Positions 17,133 to 25,201 of a stretch of 48,142 nucleotides of DNA are shown here, piece after piece. The DNA lies in the NCBI GenBank assembly GCA_937957985.1, contig CALGOH010000148.1, positions 1 through 48,142 on the forward strand. The letters run 5' to 3'. A program made the translations under genes and the position numbers. The notes under the pieces were generated by a model. That model was given only the letters and a program-made list of their open reading frames with translations. It had not been told where the DNA came from and did no database searches. The number at the start of each line of letters is the position of its first letter. Position 1 is the stretch's first letter. This DNA comes from an uncultured Verrucomicrobiae bacterium. GTDB taxonomy: Bacteria; Verrucomicrobiota; Verrucomicrobiia; Verrucomicrobiales; Akkermansiaceae.

Positions 17133-17732
17133 TCAAGAGGTTGTCCCGGTCTTGACCAGGAGGGCCATCAGGGCCAGGGCGTCGTCCTTGAGCTGCGTAG
17201 ACAACAACACGTCGTCATTCTCGGAAAGATGCCGGATGAGAAAGCGGGCGATGTGTGCCAACGAAATCCTTTGAAAGCGGCCGACGCCCCCTCGTCCGCT
17301 GAAGACCACCATCCGGATGTGGCAGGGGACCGCGCAGTGCCCATGGGTCAGTGCCTCGCCCTTCCTCGCGACCGCCCGCGCGGTCGCCCCAGGGTCCGTC
17401 TCGCAGCATCCAAAGCGGCGCAGCACCGCCTCGAGCACATCGGGCGAGTAGGCGGCGGCGTTCATCCTCGCCTTGCCCTCCTTCACTTCTCCGATGATCA
17501 TCTGCATGCGGTCTTCAGCCAGTCCCAGCGCATCATCGATGGGGAGGGCACCGGCTTTTTTCCCTCCGGCCGGAACCCAGGTCTGGGCGGCGGGAAAACG
17601 CAACGCGAGGACATCGACGTCGGTCACGGTTCGTGCAGGCCCCTTGCTCCGGCTGACAATCGGATACTCCGTCACGGTGAAGAATCCGTTGACGCGAAGA
17701 TACGCCTGCACCAGGGAGACCGCCGGATCCAT
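17133..17732 (-). CDS. Restriction-endonuclease-fold-like hypothetical protein
   Basis: This protein has about 199 residues and no signal peptide. YLRVNGFFTVTEYP is followed by TDVDVLALRFP, and then MQMIIGEVKEGKARMN. Asp in the first strand with E-x-K in the next is the pattern of the PD-(D/E)XK fold, as in Mrr- and resolvase-like enzymes. The C-terminal half has no familiar motif. It overlaps the upstream LOG-like gene (TGATG) and is 11 bp from the next gene, so it belongs to the same operon. Whether it acts on nucleic acid is unknown. A GTG start at 17735 is an alternative. Confidence 0.65.
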   Translation of the reverse strand: MDPAVSLVQAYLRVNGFFTVTEYPIVSRSKGPARTVTDVDVLALRFPAAQTWVPAGGKKAGALPIDDALGLAEDRMQMIIGEVKEGKARMNAAAYSPDVLEAVLRRFGCCETDPGATARAVARKGEALTHGHCAVPCHIRMVVFSGRGGVGRFQRISLAHIARFLIRHLSENDDVLLSTQLKDDALALMALLVKTGTTS

Positions 17733-18415
17733 CACCCGCCTCCTTTCTCCCCCTCCCGAAGGAGGTTTTCAGGAAGACACGGACAGACGTATCGACCGGA
17801 TCGATGGCGATCGAGCAACTGTTCCACCAGGGCTTCCGGATCGCCGCCATAAACGACCTGCGCGCCGGTCGCCTTGCCAAGGCTCGCCTCCAGCGCCTGC
17901 AGACCTTCCGCGACGCCACCGGTGCCGGTGAGCACGCCGATCAGCTTGCCCGACTCGTAGGCGATCGAGAACTCGCCGAGGGTGCCGGAACGTCCGCCGA
18001 CGATGACAACAACGTCGCTGCTGTAAATGTTGACCAGCTCCCGTCCCATGAGCCCAAGGCCGGTGTAGATCAGCACGTCGTACTGCTCGTAGGGAGAGTC
18101 GAACATCTCCACGTGCTCCCTGAGATTCATGCCCGGGGAGATTCCGACGACATGGCCACCGTTCTCCTTGGCGCCGAGGACCGCCTCGTGAGGCAGACCC
18201 GGACAGGCGCCGGTGAGCAGGCAGCAACCGCGTCGCGCGATCTCGCCGCCGAGGCGGCGGCAGAGGGCCAGGCTCTCCGCGGACAGTTCGCCCCCGGCTG
18301 AACCCATCACGCCGATGCGAATCTGATGTCCGGTGCGGTGGTCGCGCGTCTTTGCAGGCGGGGCTGCTGTGTCGCAGCAAGCTTCGCCGGTTTCGCTATG
18401 TGGACTGGCATTCAT
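17732..18415 (-). CDS. LOG/SLOG-family nucleotide-binding protein
   Basis: This protein has 227 residues. A Rossmann-like start IRIGVMGSAGG is followed by LLTGACPGLPHEAVLGAKE and then VVIVGGRSGTLGEFSIAYE. The last is a form of the PGGxGTxxE motif of the LOG/SLOG superfamily, which binds nucleotides or nucleotide-like ligands. The best-known members release cytokinin bases, while others bind molybdenum cofactor. The N-terminal 30 residues are polar and contain a Cys pair (EACCDTAAP), possibly metal-related. It starts 9 bp after the copper ATPase stop, so the two are probably co-transcribed. The substrate is not predictable. Confidence 0.8.
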   Translation of the reverse strand: MNASPHSETGEACCDTAAPPAKTRDHRTGHQIRIGVMGSAGGELSAESLALCRRLGGEIARRGCCLLTGACPGLPHEAVLGAKENGGHVVGISPGMNLREHVEMFDSPYEQYDVLIYTGLGLMGRELVNIYSSDVVVIVGGRSGTLGEFSIAYESGKLIGVLTGTGGVAEGLQALEASLGKATGAQVVYGGDPEALVEQLLDRHRSGRYVCPCLPENLLREGEKGGG

Positions 18416-18424
18416 GGGGATGAA

Positions 18425-20767
18425 TCAAAAGGAAATCCTCCGCAGCCGCAGCGCGTTGCCGACGACCGAGAGGGAACTGAAGCTCATCGCCGCGCCGGCG
18501 ATCATCGGGCTCAGAAGCAAGCCGAAGAACGGGTAAAGGACACCTGCGGCGATGGGAACGCCGAGGGCGTTGTAGATGAAGGCGAAGAACAGGTTCTGCC
18601 GGATGTTCCGCATCACGGCGCGGCTGACGTGGATCGCCTTGGTGATACCCATGAGATCGCCCTTCACGAGCGTGATTCCGGCGCTCTCGATGGCAACGTC
18701 GGTGCCGGTGCCCATGGCGATGCCGACGTTCGCCTCCGCCAGCGCGGGGGCGTCGTTGATGCCGTCGCCGGCCATCGCGACCACCGCGCCCTCACTCTTC
18801 AGCTTGCGGACGATCTCGATCTTGTCGCGAGGAACGACTTCGGCGTGGACTTCATCGATCCCGAGCTCGCGCGCGACGGCTTCGGCAGTCTTGCGATTGT
18901 CGCCGGTGCACATGATGACCTTGAGCCCGAGTTCGTGAAGCGCCTTGATCGCCTCCGGCGTGCTTTCCTTGATCGGGTCGGCGATGGCGAGAATGCCGGC
19001 GGCTTGGGCGCCGGCGGCCACCCACACCACCGTCTGCGCCTTTTCCTGCCACGCCTGGGCATCGCGCTTGAGATCGTCGGGAATGCTGACGCCGGATTCG
19101 ATGAGGAACTTCTCCTTGCCCACACGAACCGTCTCTCCATCGACGGTGCCGGTGACCCCGCCGCCGGTGGTGGACTGGAAATCCCTCACGGTGAGGAGTT
19201 CGAGCCTGTCCTCCTTCGCCGCATCCACGATGGCGCGGGCGAGCGGGTGTTCGCTGCTTTGTTCGATCGAGGCGGCAAGTTGGAGAAGCTGCTTCACGTC
19301 GCCGCCCGAAGCGGCTTTGCGCTCGGTCACGCGCGGCTTCCCGGCGGTGAGTGTGCCGGTTTTGTCGGTGACGAGATGCGTGACGCGCTCGGTCGTCTCG
19401 ATGGCTTCCGCATTTTTCACGAGGATGCCGGTCTGCGCGGCCCGCCCGACGCCGACCATGATCGACATCGGCGTGGCGAGGCCCAGGGCGCACGGGCAGG
19501 CGATGATCAGGACGGCGACGGCGTTGACCAGCGCGTAGGCCATCGCGGGCGCCGGACCGAAGATCGCCCAGACAACAAACGTGATGATCGCGATCCCGAT
19601 CACCGCCGGCACGAAGTAACCCGCGACGTTGTCGGCGAGCTTCTGGATCGGTGCACGGCTGCGCTGCGCCTCGGCGACCATGTGGACGATCTGCGAGAGC
19701 AAGGTTTCCGAGCCGACATTCTCCGCTCGCATGAGGAACGTGCCGGTCTGGTTGACCGTCGCTCCGATCACCTTTTCTCCCTCGCCTTTCTCAACCGGCA
19801 TCGGCTCGCCGGTGATCATCGATTCATCGAGATTGCTCCGACCCTCGGTGATCACGCCGTCGATGGGCACCTTCTCGCCAGGACGCACGCGGAGCACGTC
19901 TCCCTTTGCGATCTCATCCACGGGCACCTCTTCCTCGCGTCCGTCGCGGACTCGGTGGGCGGTCTTCGCGGCGAGGCCGAGCAAGGCCTTGATTGCCTGT
20001 CCGGTGCGGCTGCGCGCCTTGGCTTCGAGCATTTGCCCGAGCAGCACAAGCACGGTGATCACCGCCGCCGCTTCAAAATACAGCCCAACTTCGCCGCTGC
20101 GCCTGAACGACTCCGGAAAGACGCCTGGGGCGAGCACCGCCACCGCGCTGAAGAGAAACGCCGCGCCGACGCCGACGGCAATGAGCGTGAACATGTTGAG
20201 CGAGCGATTGACCACAGAGCGCCACGCCTTGGTGAAAAACATGCCTCCTGCCCAAAGCACCACCGGTGTCGTGAGCGCGAACTCGATCCATTTCGAGACG
20301 CTCTTCGGGATCAGTGCCTCGACATCAAGACCGGGAATCCAATGTCCCATCGCGATGAGTAGCACCGGCAGCGTGAGCACGAGCGCGATCCAGAACTTGC
20401 GCGAGAGAGCGCGGATCTCCGCGTCGTCCTCGTCACCGGCGGCGACCGTCTTCGGTTCGAGCGGCATTCCGCACTTCGGGCAATCCCCAGGGTGGTCCTG
20501 CTCGATCTCCGGGTGCATCGGACAGGTGTAGATGGTCTTCGCTTCCGGCGCGGCTGGCGTCACGCGTTCCAGCGCCATGCCGCACTTCGGGCAGTCACCC
20601 GGTTTGTCCGACACGACCTCCGGATGCATCGGGCACGTGTACTTGCCAGTTGCTGCCGGATGCTTCTTCTCTTCCGGATGGGCGGGCCCGTGATGGCTGC
20701 ACTCTTCATGCGCCTCCGCGCTCCCCGGCTCGTGATGATTTGAATGGTCGTGATCTTTCGAGTTCAT
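18425..20767 (-). CDS. copA: Copper-translocating P-type ATPase with two metal-binding domains
   Basis: This 780-residue pump exports Cu(I) from the cytoplasm. A His-rich start (residues 5-36) is followed by two heavy-metal-binding domains of the YTCPMHPE...CPKCGM type at 43-66 and 80-103. The membrane core carries CPCALGLATP near 425-434, the phosphorylation motif DKTGTLTAG near 468, SSEHPLARA in the nucleotide domain, and GDGINDAPALAEANVG near 667. CPC together with YN and MxxSS-like residues in the last helices point to the Cu(I) class. Classical CXXC ferredoxin-like domains are absent and replaced by the HMBD pair. It leads the gene run down to 13828. The related fragment at 13499-13729 shows a second copy once existed. 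Confidence 0.94.
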   Translation of the reverse strand: MNSKDHDHSNHHEPGSAEAHEECSHHGPAHPEEKKHPAATGKYTCPMHPEVVSDKPGDCPKCGMALERVTPAAPEAKTIYTCPMHPEIEQDHPGDCPKCGMPLEPKTVAAGDEDDAEIRALSRKFWIALVLTLPVLLIAMGHWIPGLDVEALIPKSVSKWIEFALTTPVVLWAGGMFFTKAWRSVVNRSLNMFTLIAVGVGAAFLFSAVAVLAPGVFPESFRRSGEVGLYFEAAAVITVLVLLGQMLEAKARSRTGQAIKALLGLAAKTAHRVRDGREEEVPVDEIAKGDVLRVRPGEKVPIDGVITEGRSNLDESMITGEPMPVEKGEGEKVIGATVNQTGTFLMRAENVGSETLLSQIVHMVAEAQRSRAPIQKLADNVAGYFVPAVIGIAIITFVVWAIFGPAPAMAYALVNAVAVLIIACPCALGLATPMSIMVGVGRAAQTGILVKNAEAIETTERVTHLVTDKTGTLTAGKPRVTERKAASGGDVKQLLQLAASIEQSSEHPLARAIVDAAKEDRLELLTVRDFQSTTGGGVTGTVDGETVRVGKEKFLIESGVSIPDDLKRDAQAWQEKAQTVVWVAAGAQAAGILAIADPIKESTPEAIKALHELGLKVIMCTGDNRKTAEAVARELGIDEVHAEVVPRDKIEIVRKLKSEGAVVAMAGDGINDAPALAEANVGIAMGTGTDVAIESAGITLVKGDLMGITKAIHVSRAVMRNIRQNLFFAFIYNALGVPIAAGVLYPFFGLLLSPMIAGAAMSFSSLSVVGNALRLRRISF

Positions 20768-20877
20768 GATGTTCGTCTCGTATTAGAATTGGCCGCCGAG
20801 TTCCACTGGATCCTGCGCCGCGATCTCCACACGTTCGTTGCGGATTTTGGACTTCATTCTGGGCAGTTTCACGGCAG

Positions 20878-21813
20878 TCATTGGATTCGGGATGGGCGCC
20901 ACAGCGCGCTGGCACCGAGGCCGGTCAGGATCAGAAGAATACCCGCGGTTTCGCTTCGACTCAGGGTTTCGCCACGAAACACGAGCGCGATCAGCAGGCC
21001 GAACACGGGGGCGAGGAAGAGATAGAGCGACAGCGGACCGGCCTCGTAGTGCTGCAAGAGCCAGAACCAGCCTGCCGTCGCCAGCGCCGTTCCTGTCAGG
21101 GCGAGCAGGACCAACAGAGCGACAAAGGAAGGACTCCACGAGATGGGGGCCTCCCTCTCGGCCACGGCGGAAAGGGCCAGCAAAGGAAGGCTGCCAGCGA
21201 TCAACTGCCAGGCGCTCAGCGCGAGCAAATCGGTGCCCGGCGATAGGCGCTTCATCAGCACGCTGGCGCCAGCGGCACCCATGGAAGAAAGTGCGGCCAG
21301 CATGGTCCCGGTCAGCTCGCGCGCGTTTCCTTCGACGACCAGCGGACCTGCGATCAGCACGATGCCGCCCACCCCGAGCGCCAGTGCAATGATCTTCCGG
21401 GTATTGAGTCTCTCCCCGAGAAATGCCGCCGCGAGCACGACCACACCGAGCGGCTGCATGTTCCCAAGGATCGCGCCGATTCCGGCTCCGGTGAAGGCCG
21501 GACTGAGAAACATCGACCCGAAGGTCAGGGTCGTGGCCAGGAGCCCGAGCGGAACGATCCAGCGTGCAAGCTCACGTCGTGGCCACAGCGGACGTTTGAA
21601 TGCCGCCAGAAGCGCCAGCAGGAACAGACCGCCGAGCAGGGTTCTCAGACCCGCGAAGCGCCACGCCGGAGCCGATTCCAGGCCGACCTTGATCGCAGGA
21701 TAGCAGATGGCTCCGGCGGCGATGACCCCGAGCAGCAGCAGCGCATGTCCGGGGCGGAGAAGCACGCGGGCTCCCGCGGTGTCCTTTGGTCCCACGTTGT
21801 GCTTCCTGTTCAT
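20878..21813 (-). CDS. EamA/DMT-family transporter
   Basis: This 311-residue protein has ten hydrophobic segments, arranged as two similar five-helix halves. The first includes AICYPAIKVGLESAPAWRF and ends FLGERLNTRKIIALALGVGG. The second ends VFRGETLSRSETAGILLILT, the usual repeated ExL pattern of EamA proteins. These are drug/metabolite transporters, often exporters of amino acids or small metabolites. The ATG at 21813 was chosen because it overlaps the preceding stop (ATGA). The 110-bp gap to the copper ATPase may contain a promoter. The substrate is unknown. Confidence 0.88.
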   Translation of the reverse strand: MNRKHNVGPKDTAGARVLLRPGHALLLLGVIAAGAICYPAIKVGLESAPAWRFAGLRTLLGGLFLLALLAAFKRPLWPRRELARWIVPLGLLATTLTFGSMFLSPAFTGAGIGAILGNMQPLGVVVLAAAFLGERLNTRKIIALALGVGGIVLIAGPLVVEGNARELTGTMLAALSSMGAAGASVLMKRLSPGTDLLALSAWQLIAGSLPLLALSAVAEREAPISWSPSFVALLVLLALTGTALATAGWFWLLQHYEAGPLSLYLFLAPVFGLLIALVFRGETLSRSETAGILLILTGLGASALWRPSRIQ

Positions 21814-22106
21814 CCCGCCTTCCGTGTTGAGGCCAGGTTGTAGAATCCCGCGATCATCGCCCCGGAGAACCATCCAAGCACAAAGGTGGAGATGATTCCC
21901 AACAATACTTCGCCCGCCGTCACGCCCGAGCGCAGGATCGGTTCGACGTCGAGCCCGTGGAGCAGGCTGTTGAAGAACAGGACCTGCTGCTCCCGCGGTG
22001 CGGTCATCATGGTCAGGATGCAGCCGAGATAGAACAGGACCCCGGTGAATCCAAAGGCCAGTCCCAGGCGGCGAGGACTAATGATGCTCATGGTCTGAAG
22101 GTTCAT
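21810..22106 (-). CDS. DUF5676-like small membrane protein
   Basis: This 98-residue protein has two hydrophobic segments, GLAFGFTGVLFYLGCILTMM and VLLGIISTFVLGWFSGAMI. Between them is FFNSLLHGLDVEP. The GL(A)xGxTGxLFYLGC start and the YNLA end fit DUF5676 proteins, which occur near metal-resistance and copper genes. The biochemical role is unknown. The start at 22106 lies 28 bp inside the preceding gene, and the stop overlaps the EamA start. An earlier in-frame start would overlap more, so it was rejected. Confidence 0.75.
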   Translation of the reverse strand: MNLQTMSIISPRRLGLAFGFTGVLFYLGCILTMMTAPREQQVLFFNSLLHGLDVEPILRSGVTAGEVLLGIISTFVLGWFSGAMIAGFYNLASTRKAG

Positions 22107-22275
22107 CGTCTTTTCCTCCGTGGTGGTGATGGCCCGGCATGAAGAGGTGGCAGGCAAACATCAGCACGATGAAGATCACCAGGGTGACGTTGCTGCTCAC
22201 TCCGAACGCGGGGAGCAGGAAGATCAGGACAACCGGCAGGATGCAGCCGATCGTCATCCAAAGCATATGTTTCAT
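22078..22275 (-). CDS. DUF2933-like small His-rich membrane protein
   Basis: This 65-residue protein has two membrane helices (MLWMTIGCILPVVLIFLLP and a second containing IFIVLMFACHLFM) and a cytoplasmic or periplasmic tail GHHHHGGKDDEPSDHEHH. Proteins of the DUF2933 type have the same small helical hairpin followed by Cys-His-Met and His-rich residues, and appear in copper-resistance clusters. The tail probably binds metal. The start overlaps the upstream methyltransferase stop by ATGA. Its function is otherwise unknown. Confidence 0.75.
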   Translation of the reverse strand: MKHMLWMTIGCILPVVLIFLLPAFGVSSNVTLVIFIVLMFACHLFMPGHHHHGGKDDEPSDHEHH

Positions 22276-22934
22276 GTCTCACACTCCTTTCGATTTTGGG
22301 AAAACCGGGGGACGAAACCGGGGACTCTCGCCCGATAGGCGGCATACTGCTCCGGATACTTCCGGCTGACCTCGGCCTCCTCGCGCATGGCGAGACGGTA
22401 GTAGGCGTAGATCAGGATCGGCCACATCAGCAGGGTGACCAGGGTCGGCCATTGGATCAGGAAACCGACGGTGATCAGGAAGAGGCCCGAGTACTGCGGA
22501 TGCCGCAGGCGGGCGTAGATGCCCTCGGTCACCAGTCGGCCATCCGAATGATAGATGAGTTTCCATCCCTGGTAGAGAAGGTAGAATCCGAGGATGATGA
22601 TGCCGTTGCTGAGAAGGTGGAGCACGCTCATCGCTGCGGCGGAATCGGCGAGGCCCAGCCAGACCAGCCACAGGTGTCCGTGCGCATGCGAGAAGGGGTT
22701 CAGGACCGGATAGGAGGCGCCGAACCACTGGGTCAGGAAGTAGATCGTCAGCGGCAGGCCATACATCTCGGTGAAGAGAGCCACGACGAAGCCGATGAAG
22801 AGGCCCATGCTGCGCCACTCGGCGCGTCTCTTCGGGGTCACGAAGCTGATCGCGAATCCGAGGATGAGCAGGGCGTTGAAAACGACCACCGGCCACATGC
22901 CGTAGGCCCAGGCGCTGGAATCGGTTCCGTGCAT
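22272..22934 (-). CDS. Isoprenylcysteine methyltransferase-like membrane protein
   Basis: This 220-residue protein has five or six hydrophobic segments. The C-terminal motif RLRHPQYSGLFLITVGFLIQ, followed by MREEAEVSRKYPEQYAAYRA, is the catalytic signature of the ICMT/PEMT family, which uses SAM to methylate membrane-embedded substrates. Bacterial members are often encoded in metal-resistance clusters, with unknown substrates. The first ATG that leaves a sensible N-terminus is at 22934. The open frame extends 24 codons upstream with low-complexity Pro/Gly content. It is the first gene of the overlapping run down to the EamA transporter. Confidence 0.85.
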   Translation of the reverse strand: MHGTDSSAWAYGMWPVVVFNALLILGFAISFVTPKRRAEWRSMGLFIGFVVALFTEMYGLPLTIYFLTQWFGASYPVLNPFSHAHGHLWLVWLGLADSAAAMSVLHLLSNGIIILGFYLLYQGWKLIYHSDGRLVTEGIYARLRHPQYSGLFLITVGFLIQWPTLVTLLMWPILIYAYYRLAMREEAEVSRKYPEQYAAYRARVPGFVPRFSQNRKECET

Positions 22935-23054
22935 GGCTTTGGGAAGTTGGGATTGGGGGCCGGGTGAGGGAGGCTCGCCGGGAGCGGGACGAGCGAGGCA
23001 TTCCAACCATACAGCCGAATGCCTCGCCGTCCCGACAGGCGCTCCGTGCGCTGA

Positions 23055-23435
23055 TTATTCCTTCAACGGGATCAGCAACATGCACTCCTTGCCTTCGCTG
23101 TTGAGGTATTTCACTTCAGTGCCGGCTGCATGCTGCTTGCCGGGAGGACCGACGCGCTTGATGGTGACGTCCTTCTTGCAGCCATCGCAGTGGATGGTTC
23201 CGCCATTGTGGCAGAGCTTTTCGGCATCCTCGGCACTGGCGATCTCTCCGACCGTGGCGCTTCTGCAATCGGTGCAGACCAACACGTAGCGTTCACCGGG
23301 TTTCATCGAGCTGATCCGCTCCACCTTGGACGTGCCCTTGAACGGTCCTCCCTTGCCGGGCGGCGCCGCCTGGGCGATTCCGAAAAGGCCCAAGCTCAGG
23401 GCGAGGGCGGTGATGGCTTTGGTCATAGTCTTCAT
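23055..23435 (-). CDS. Small secreted Cys-pair protein
   Basis: This 126-residue protein has a signal peptide (MTKAITALALSLGLFGIAQA, cut after AQA). The mature part has VLVCTDCRS and IHCDGCKKD, two CxxC pairs that could bind zinc or copper, then KRVGPPGKQH. A similar KRxGPPGK stretch occurs in the small secreted protein at 29810-30016. The family is not known to me. It is divergent from the anti-sigma gene at 23703 and separated by 119 bp from the methyltransferase-like gene. A periplasmic metal-binding role is inferred from the cysteines and setting. Confidence 0.75.
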   Translation of the reverse strand: MKTMTKAITALALSLGLFGIAQAAPPGKGGPFKGTSKVERISSMKPGERYVLVCTDCRSATVGEIASAEDAEKLCHNGGTIHCDGCKKDVTIKRVGPPGKQHAAGTEVKYLNSEGKECMLLIPLKE

Positions 23436-23702
23436 GGTTCTTGTTTCCTTCTGTTTGTTCGAGCTGGATGGTTCATTGGATGGGTCGCTCGTTCACCCCC
23501 TCCCAAAACGTGCAACCCCGGACCGCTGCCAGCCCCTCAGGTTTTTTTGCAAATGATCAAGGCTCTTGCTTGCGTGGCATGAACTTCAAGGGTTTCAGCC
23601 GCGGCCGGGGTATTACCGTCGACCGCGTCCCCGAAACGTGCTGAAAGATCGTCGGCGGAATGCGCGGTTTCTAGCAATCCCGATCAATATCCAGCCCAAG
23701 TC
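23436..23702 (+). promoter_or_regulatory. Divergent intergenic region before the sigma module
   Basis: This 267-bp gap lies between the leftward Cys-pair gene and the rightward anti-sigma/sensor/sigma genes, so it must hold promoters for both. A run of seven T (near 23532) with a downstream GCAAATGATCAAGGCT stretch is the only AT-rich part. A GAAAC-like element near 23633 and CGTC about 12 bp later resemble an ECF promoter, but the spacing is too short to accept. No gene is seen. Confidence 0.3.
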
Positions 23703-23999
23703 ATGAACGACGACCAACTTGACCAACTACTCCGGGACTCGGCCGATGATGCCGGGCTGCCGGGACATTTCCGCAGCGAGGTCTGGAGGCGGATCGCCGT
23801 CGCCGAGGAGCGTTCGCTCGCTGGCAGGTGGCGGCACTTCCTCGCATTGCTGGTTCGGCCGGTGCCGGCGACCGCCAGCGTGGTGTTCACCGTGCTCGCC
23901 GGTGTCTTCCTGGGCGCGGCAAGCGTGCAACCTCCGCAGGACGCGCAGCAGAGCTACGCCGAGTCGATCAGCCCATTCCTCAACCACGGCGAACCATGA
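23703..23999 (+). CDS. CnrY-like membrane anti-sigma factor
   Basis: This 98-residue protein has an acidic N-terminal helix (MNDDQLDQLLRDSADDAG) and a basic stretch before a single membrane segment (TASVVFTVLAGVFLGAAS), with a short outer tail. Size and layout match CnrY of the nickel/cobalt system of Cupriavidus, in which a short cytoplasmic helix holds the sigma factor. The gene order, anti-sigma then periplasmic sensor then ECF sigma, is also that of cnrYXH. The stop overlaps the sensor start by ATGA. Assignment rests on context and architecture, as CnrY proteins share little sequence. Confidence 0.72.
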   Translation: MNDDQLDQLLRDSADDAGLPGHFRSEVWRRIAVAEERSLAGRWRHFLALLVRPVPATASVVFTVLAGVFLGAASVQPPQDAQQSYAESISPFLNHGEP

Positions 24000-24478
24000 A
24001 GAAGCGCGTTGCATGGGGCGGCGCGATCCTGATCTTCGCCCTGGCCTGTGGGGCGGCGGCTTTCGTCGCCACGCGTTCCCACAAGATCGAGCGCAGCCAC
24101 CTAGTGCTGCTCGACGACATGCCCGAACTCGGGTGGTTGCGCAGTGAACTCGATCTGAGCGACGCACAGTTCGCGAAGGTCCGTGAGCTTCACGTCGGCT
24201 ACCGCCCGAAGTGCGCCGAGATGTGCCACCGCATTCACGAGGCCCACGAGCGCCTCGACGCAGCCTCGCGCGGGCGCCGCGACGTGTCGCCGGAGTTGAA
24301 GGCCGCCATCGAGGATCACGCTCGCATCCACGCCGAGTGCCAGCAGGCTATGCTCGAACATCTCTACCAGACCGCCGCCGTGCTGGATAATAATCAGGCG
24401 AAGCGCTACCTTGAGACCATGCTGCCGTATGCGCTCGACTTCAGCCACAGCGAGCCGGAGGGCGTCCATGAACGCTGA
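23996..24478 (+). CDS. CnrX-like periplasmic metal sensor
   Basis: This 160-residue protein has an N-terminal membrane anchor (AILIFALACGAAAFVA) followed by a helical periplasmic domain. The stretch ELDLSDAQFAKVRELHVGYR matches the CnrX/CpxP-like heavy-metal-resistance fold. Candidate ligands include His residues in MCHRIHEAHERL and DHARIHAECQQAM. CnrX binds nickel or cobalt through His, Glu and Met in a four-helix hook, and signals through the anti-sigma. The ATGA overlap with the preceding gene and a 11-bp overlap with the sigma gene point to strict co-expression. Which metal is sensed is not clear. Confidence 0.78.
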   Translation: MKKRVAWGGAILIFALACGAAAFVATRSHKIERSHLVLLDDMPELGWLRSELDLSDAQFAKVRELHVGYRPKCAEMCHRIHEAHERLDAASRGRRDVSPELKAAIEDHARIHAECQQAMLEHLYQTAAVLDNNQAKRYLETMLPYALDFSHSEPEGVHER

Positions 24479-25034
24479 AGAAGATGACGACATTCAGTTG
24501 ATGCAGCGGCTGGCATCGGGCGATGACCTTGCCCTCAACACCCTGATGGATCGCTGGAGTGCGCGACTGAACGGCTTCCTGATGAACATGACCGGGCAAC
24601 GGGAGGTGGCGATCGACCTCACCCAGGAGGCATTCGTCCGGCTCTACAAGGCACGGAACCGCTACCGACCGAAGGGGGCGTTCAGCACCTACCTCTTCTC
24701 GATCGCCGCGAACCTGGCCCGAAACCATGCTCGCTGGAAATCGAGGCATCCGACCTTGTCGATCGATGCCACGGCCGAGGACGGCCGGCCACTGGTGTCC
24801 GAGGCCTGCGATCCCGGACAGACGCCCGACGAGCACGCCGATTCCGCCGAGCGCTACCGCGAGGTCCGCGAGGCACTTCGGGCGCTTCCACACGACCTGC
24901 GCGAGGCGATCTCGCTCTTTGTCTATGAGGGGATGAGTTACGTCGAGATCGCCGGACTCGCGGGCTGCTCGTCCAAGGCCGTGGAAACGCGAATCTACCG
25001 TGCCCGGCAAATCCTGAAAGAACAGCTCGGCTAA
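24468..25034 (+). CDS. CnrH-like ECF sigma factor
   Basis: This 188-residue ECF sigma has region 2 (LMDRWSARLNGFLMN, then DLTQEAFVRLYKARNRYRP, then FSTYLFSIAANLARNHAR) and region 4 (ALRALPHDLREAISLFVYEG, MSYVEIAGLAGCSSKAVETR, ending IYRARQILKEQLG). There is no added C-terminal domain. It should direct transcription of metal-resistance genes when released by the membrane anti-sigma encoded upstream. The start at 24468 overlaps the end of the sensor gene. Likely targets include its own operon and the nearby efflux operons, but no shared promoter motif could be proven by eye. Confidence 0.9.
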   Translation: MNAEEDDDIQLMQRLASGDDLALNTLMDRWSARLNGFLMNMTGQREVAIDLTQEAFVRLYKARNRYRPKGAFSTYLFSIAANLARNHARWKSRHPTLSIDATAEDGRPLVSEACDPGQTPDEHADSAERYREVREALRALPHDLREAISLFVYEGMSYVEIAGLAGCSSKAVETRIYRARQILKEQLG

Positions 25035-25201
25035 GCGGTGGCCTCGCGTGGGAAACCCCTGCGAGCGCGGGATTTGCAGCCGCCCCTCAAATCGAATTTG
25101 GAGGGCTTGCCGAATAATTCAAGGGGCAGGGACGTGTGCGGGTTTAATCAAGACAGGGGGCTCGAAACGACGACCCCTGTTTTCCCAAACCAAGAGCCAC
25201 C

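Noticed and set aside
18326..20362. 678-residue open frame opposite the copper ATPase
   Set aside because: It overlaps the ATPase on the other strand and is His/Arg/Asp-rich with no recognisable domain.
23630..23660. ECF-type promoter before the anti-sigma gene
   Set aside because: GAAAC and CGTC elements are only about 12 bp apart, shorter than ECF promoters require.
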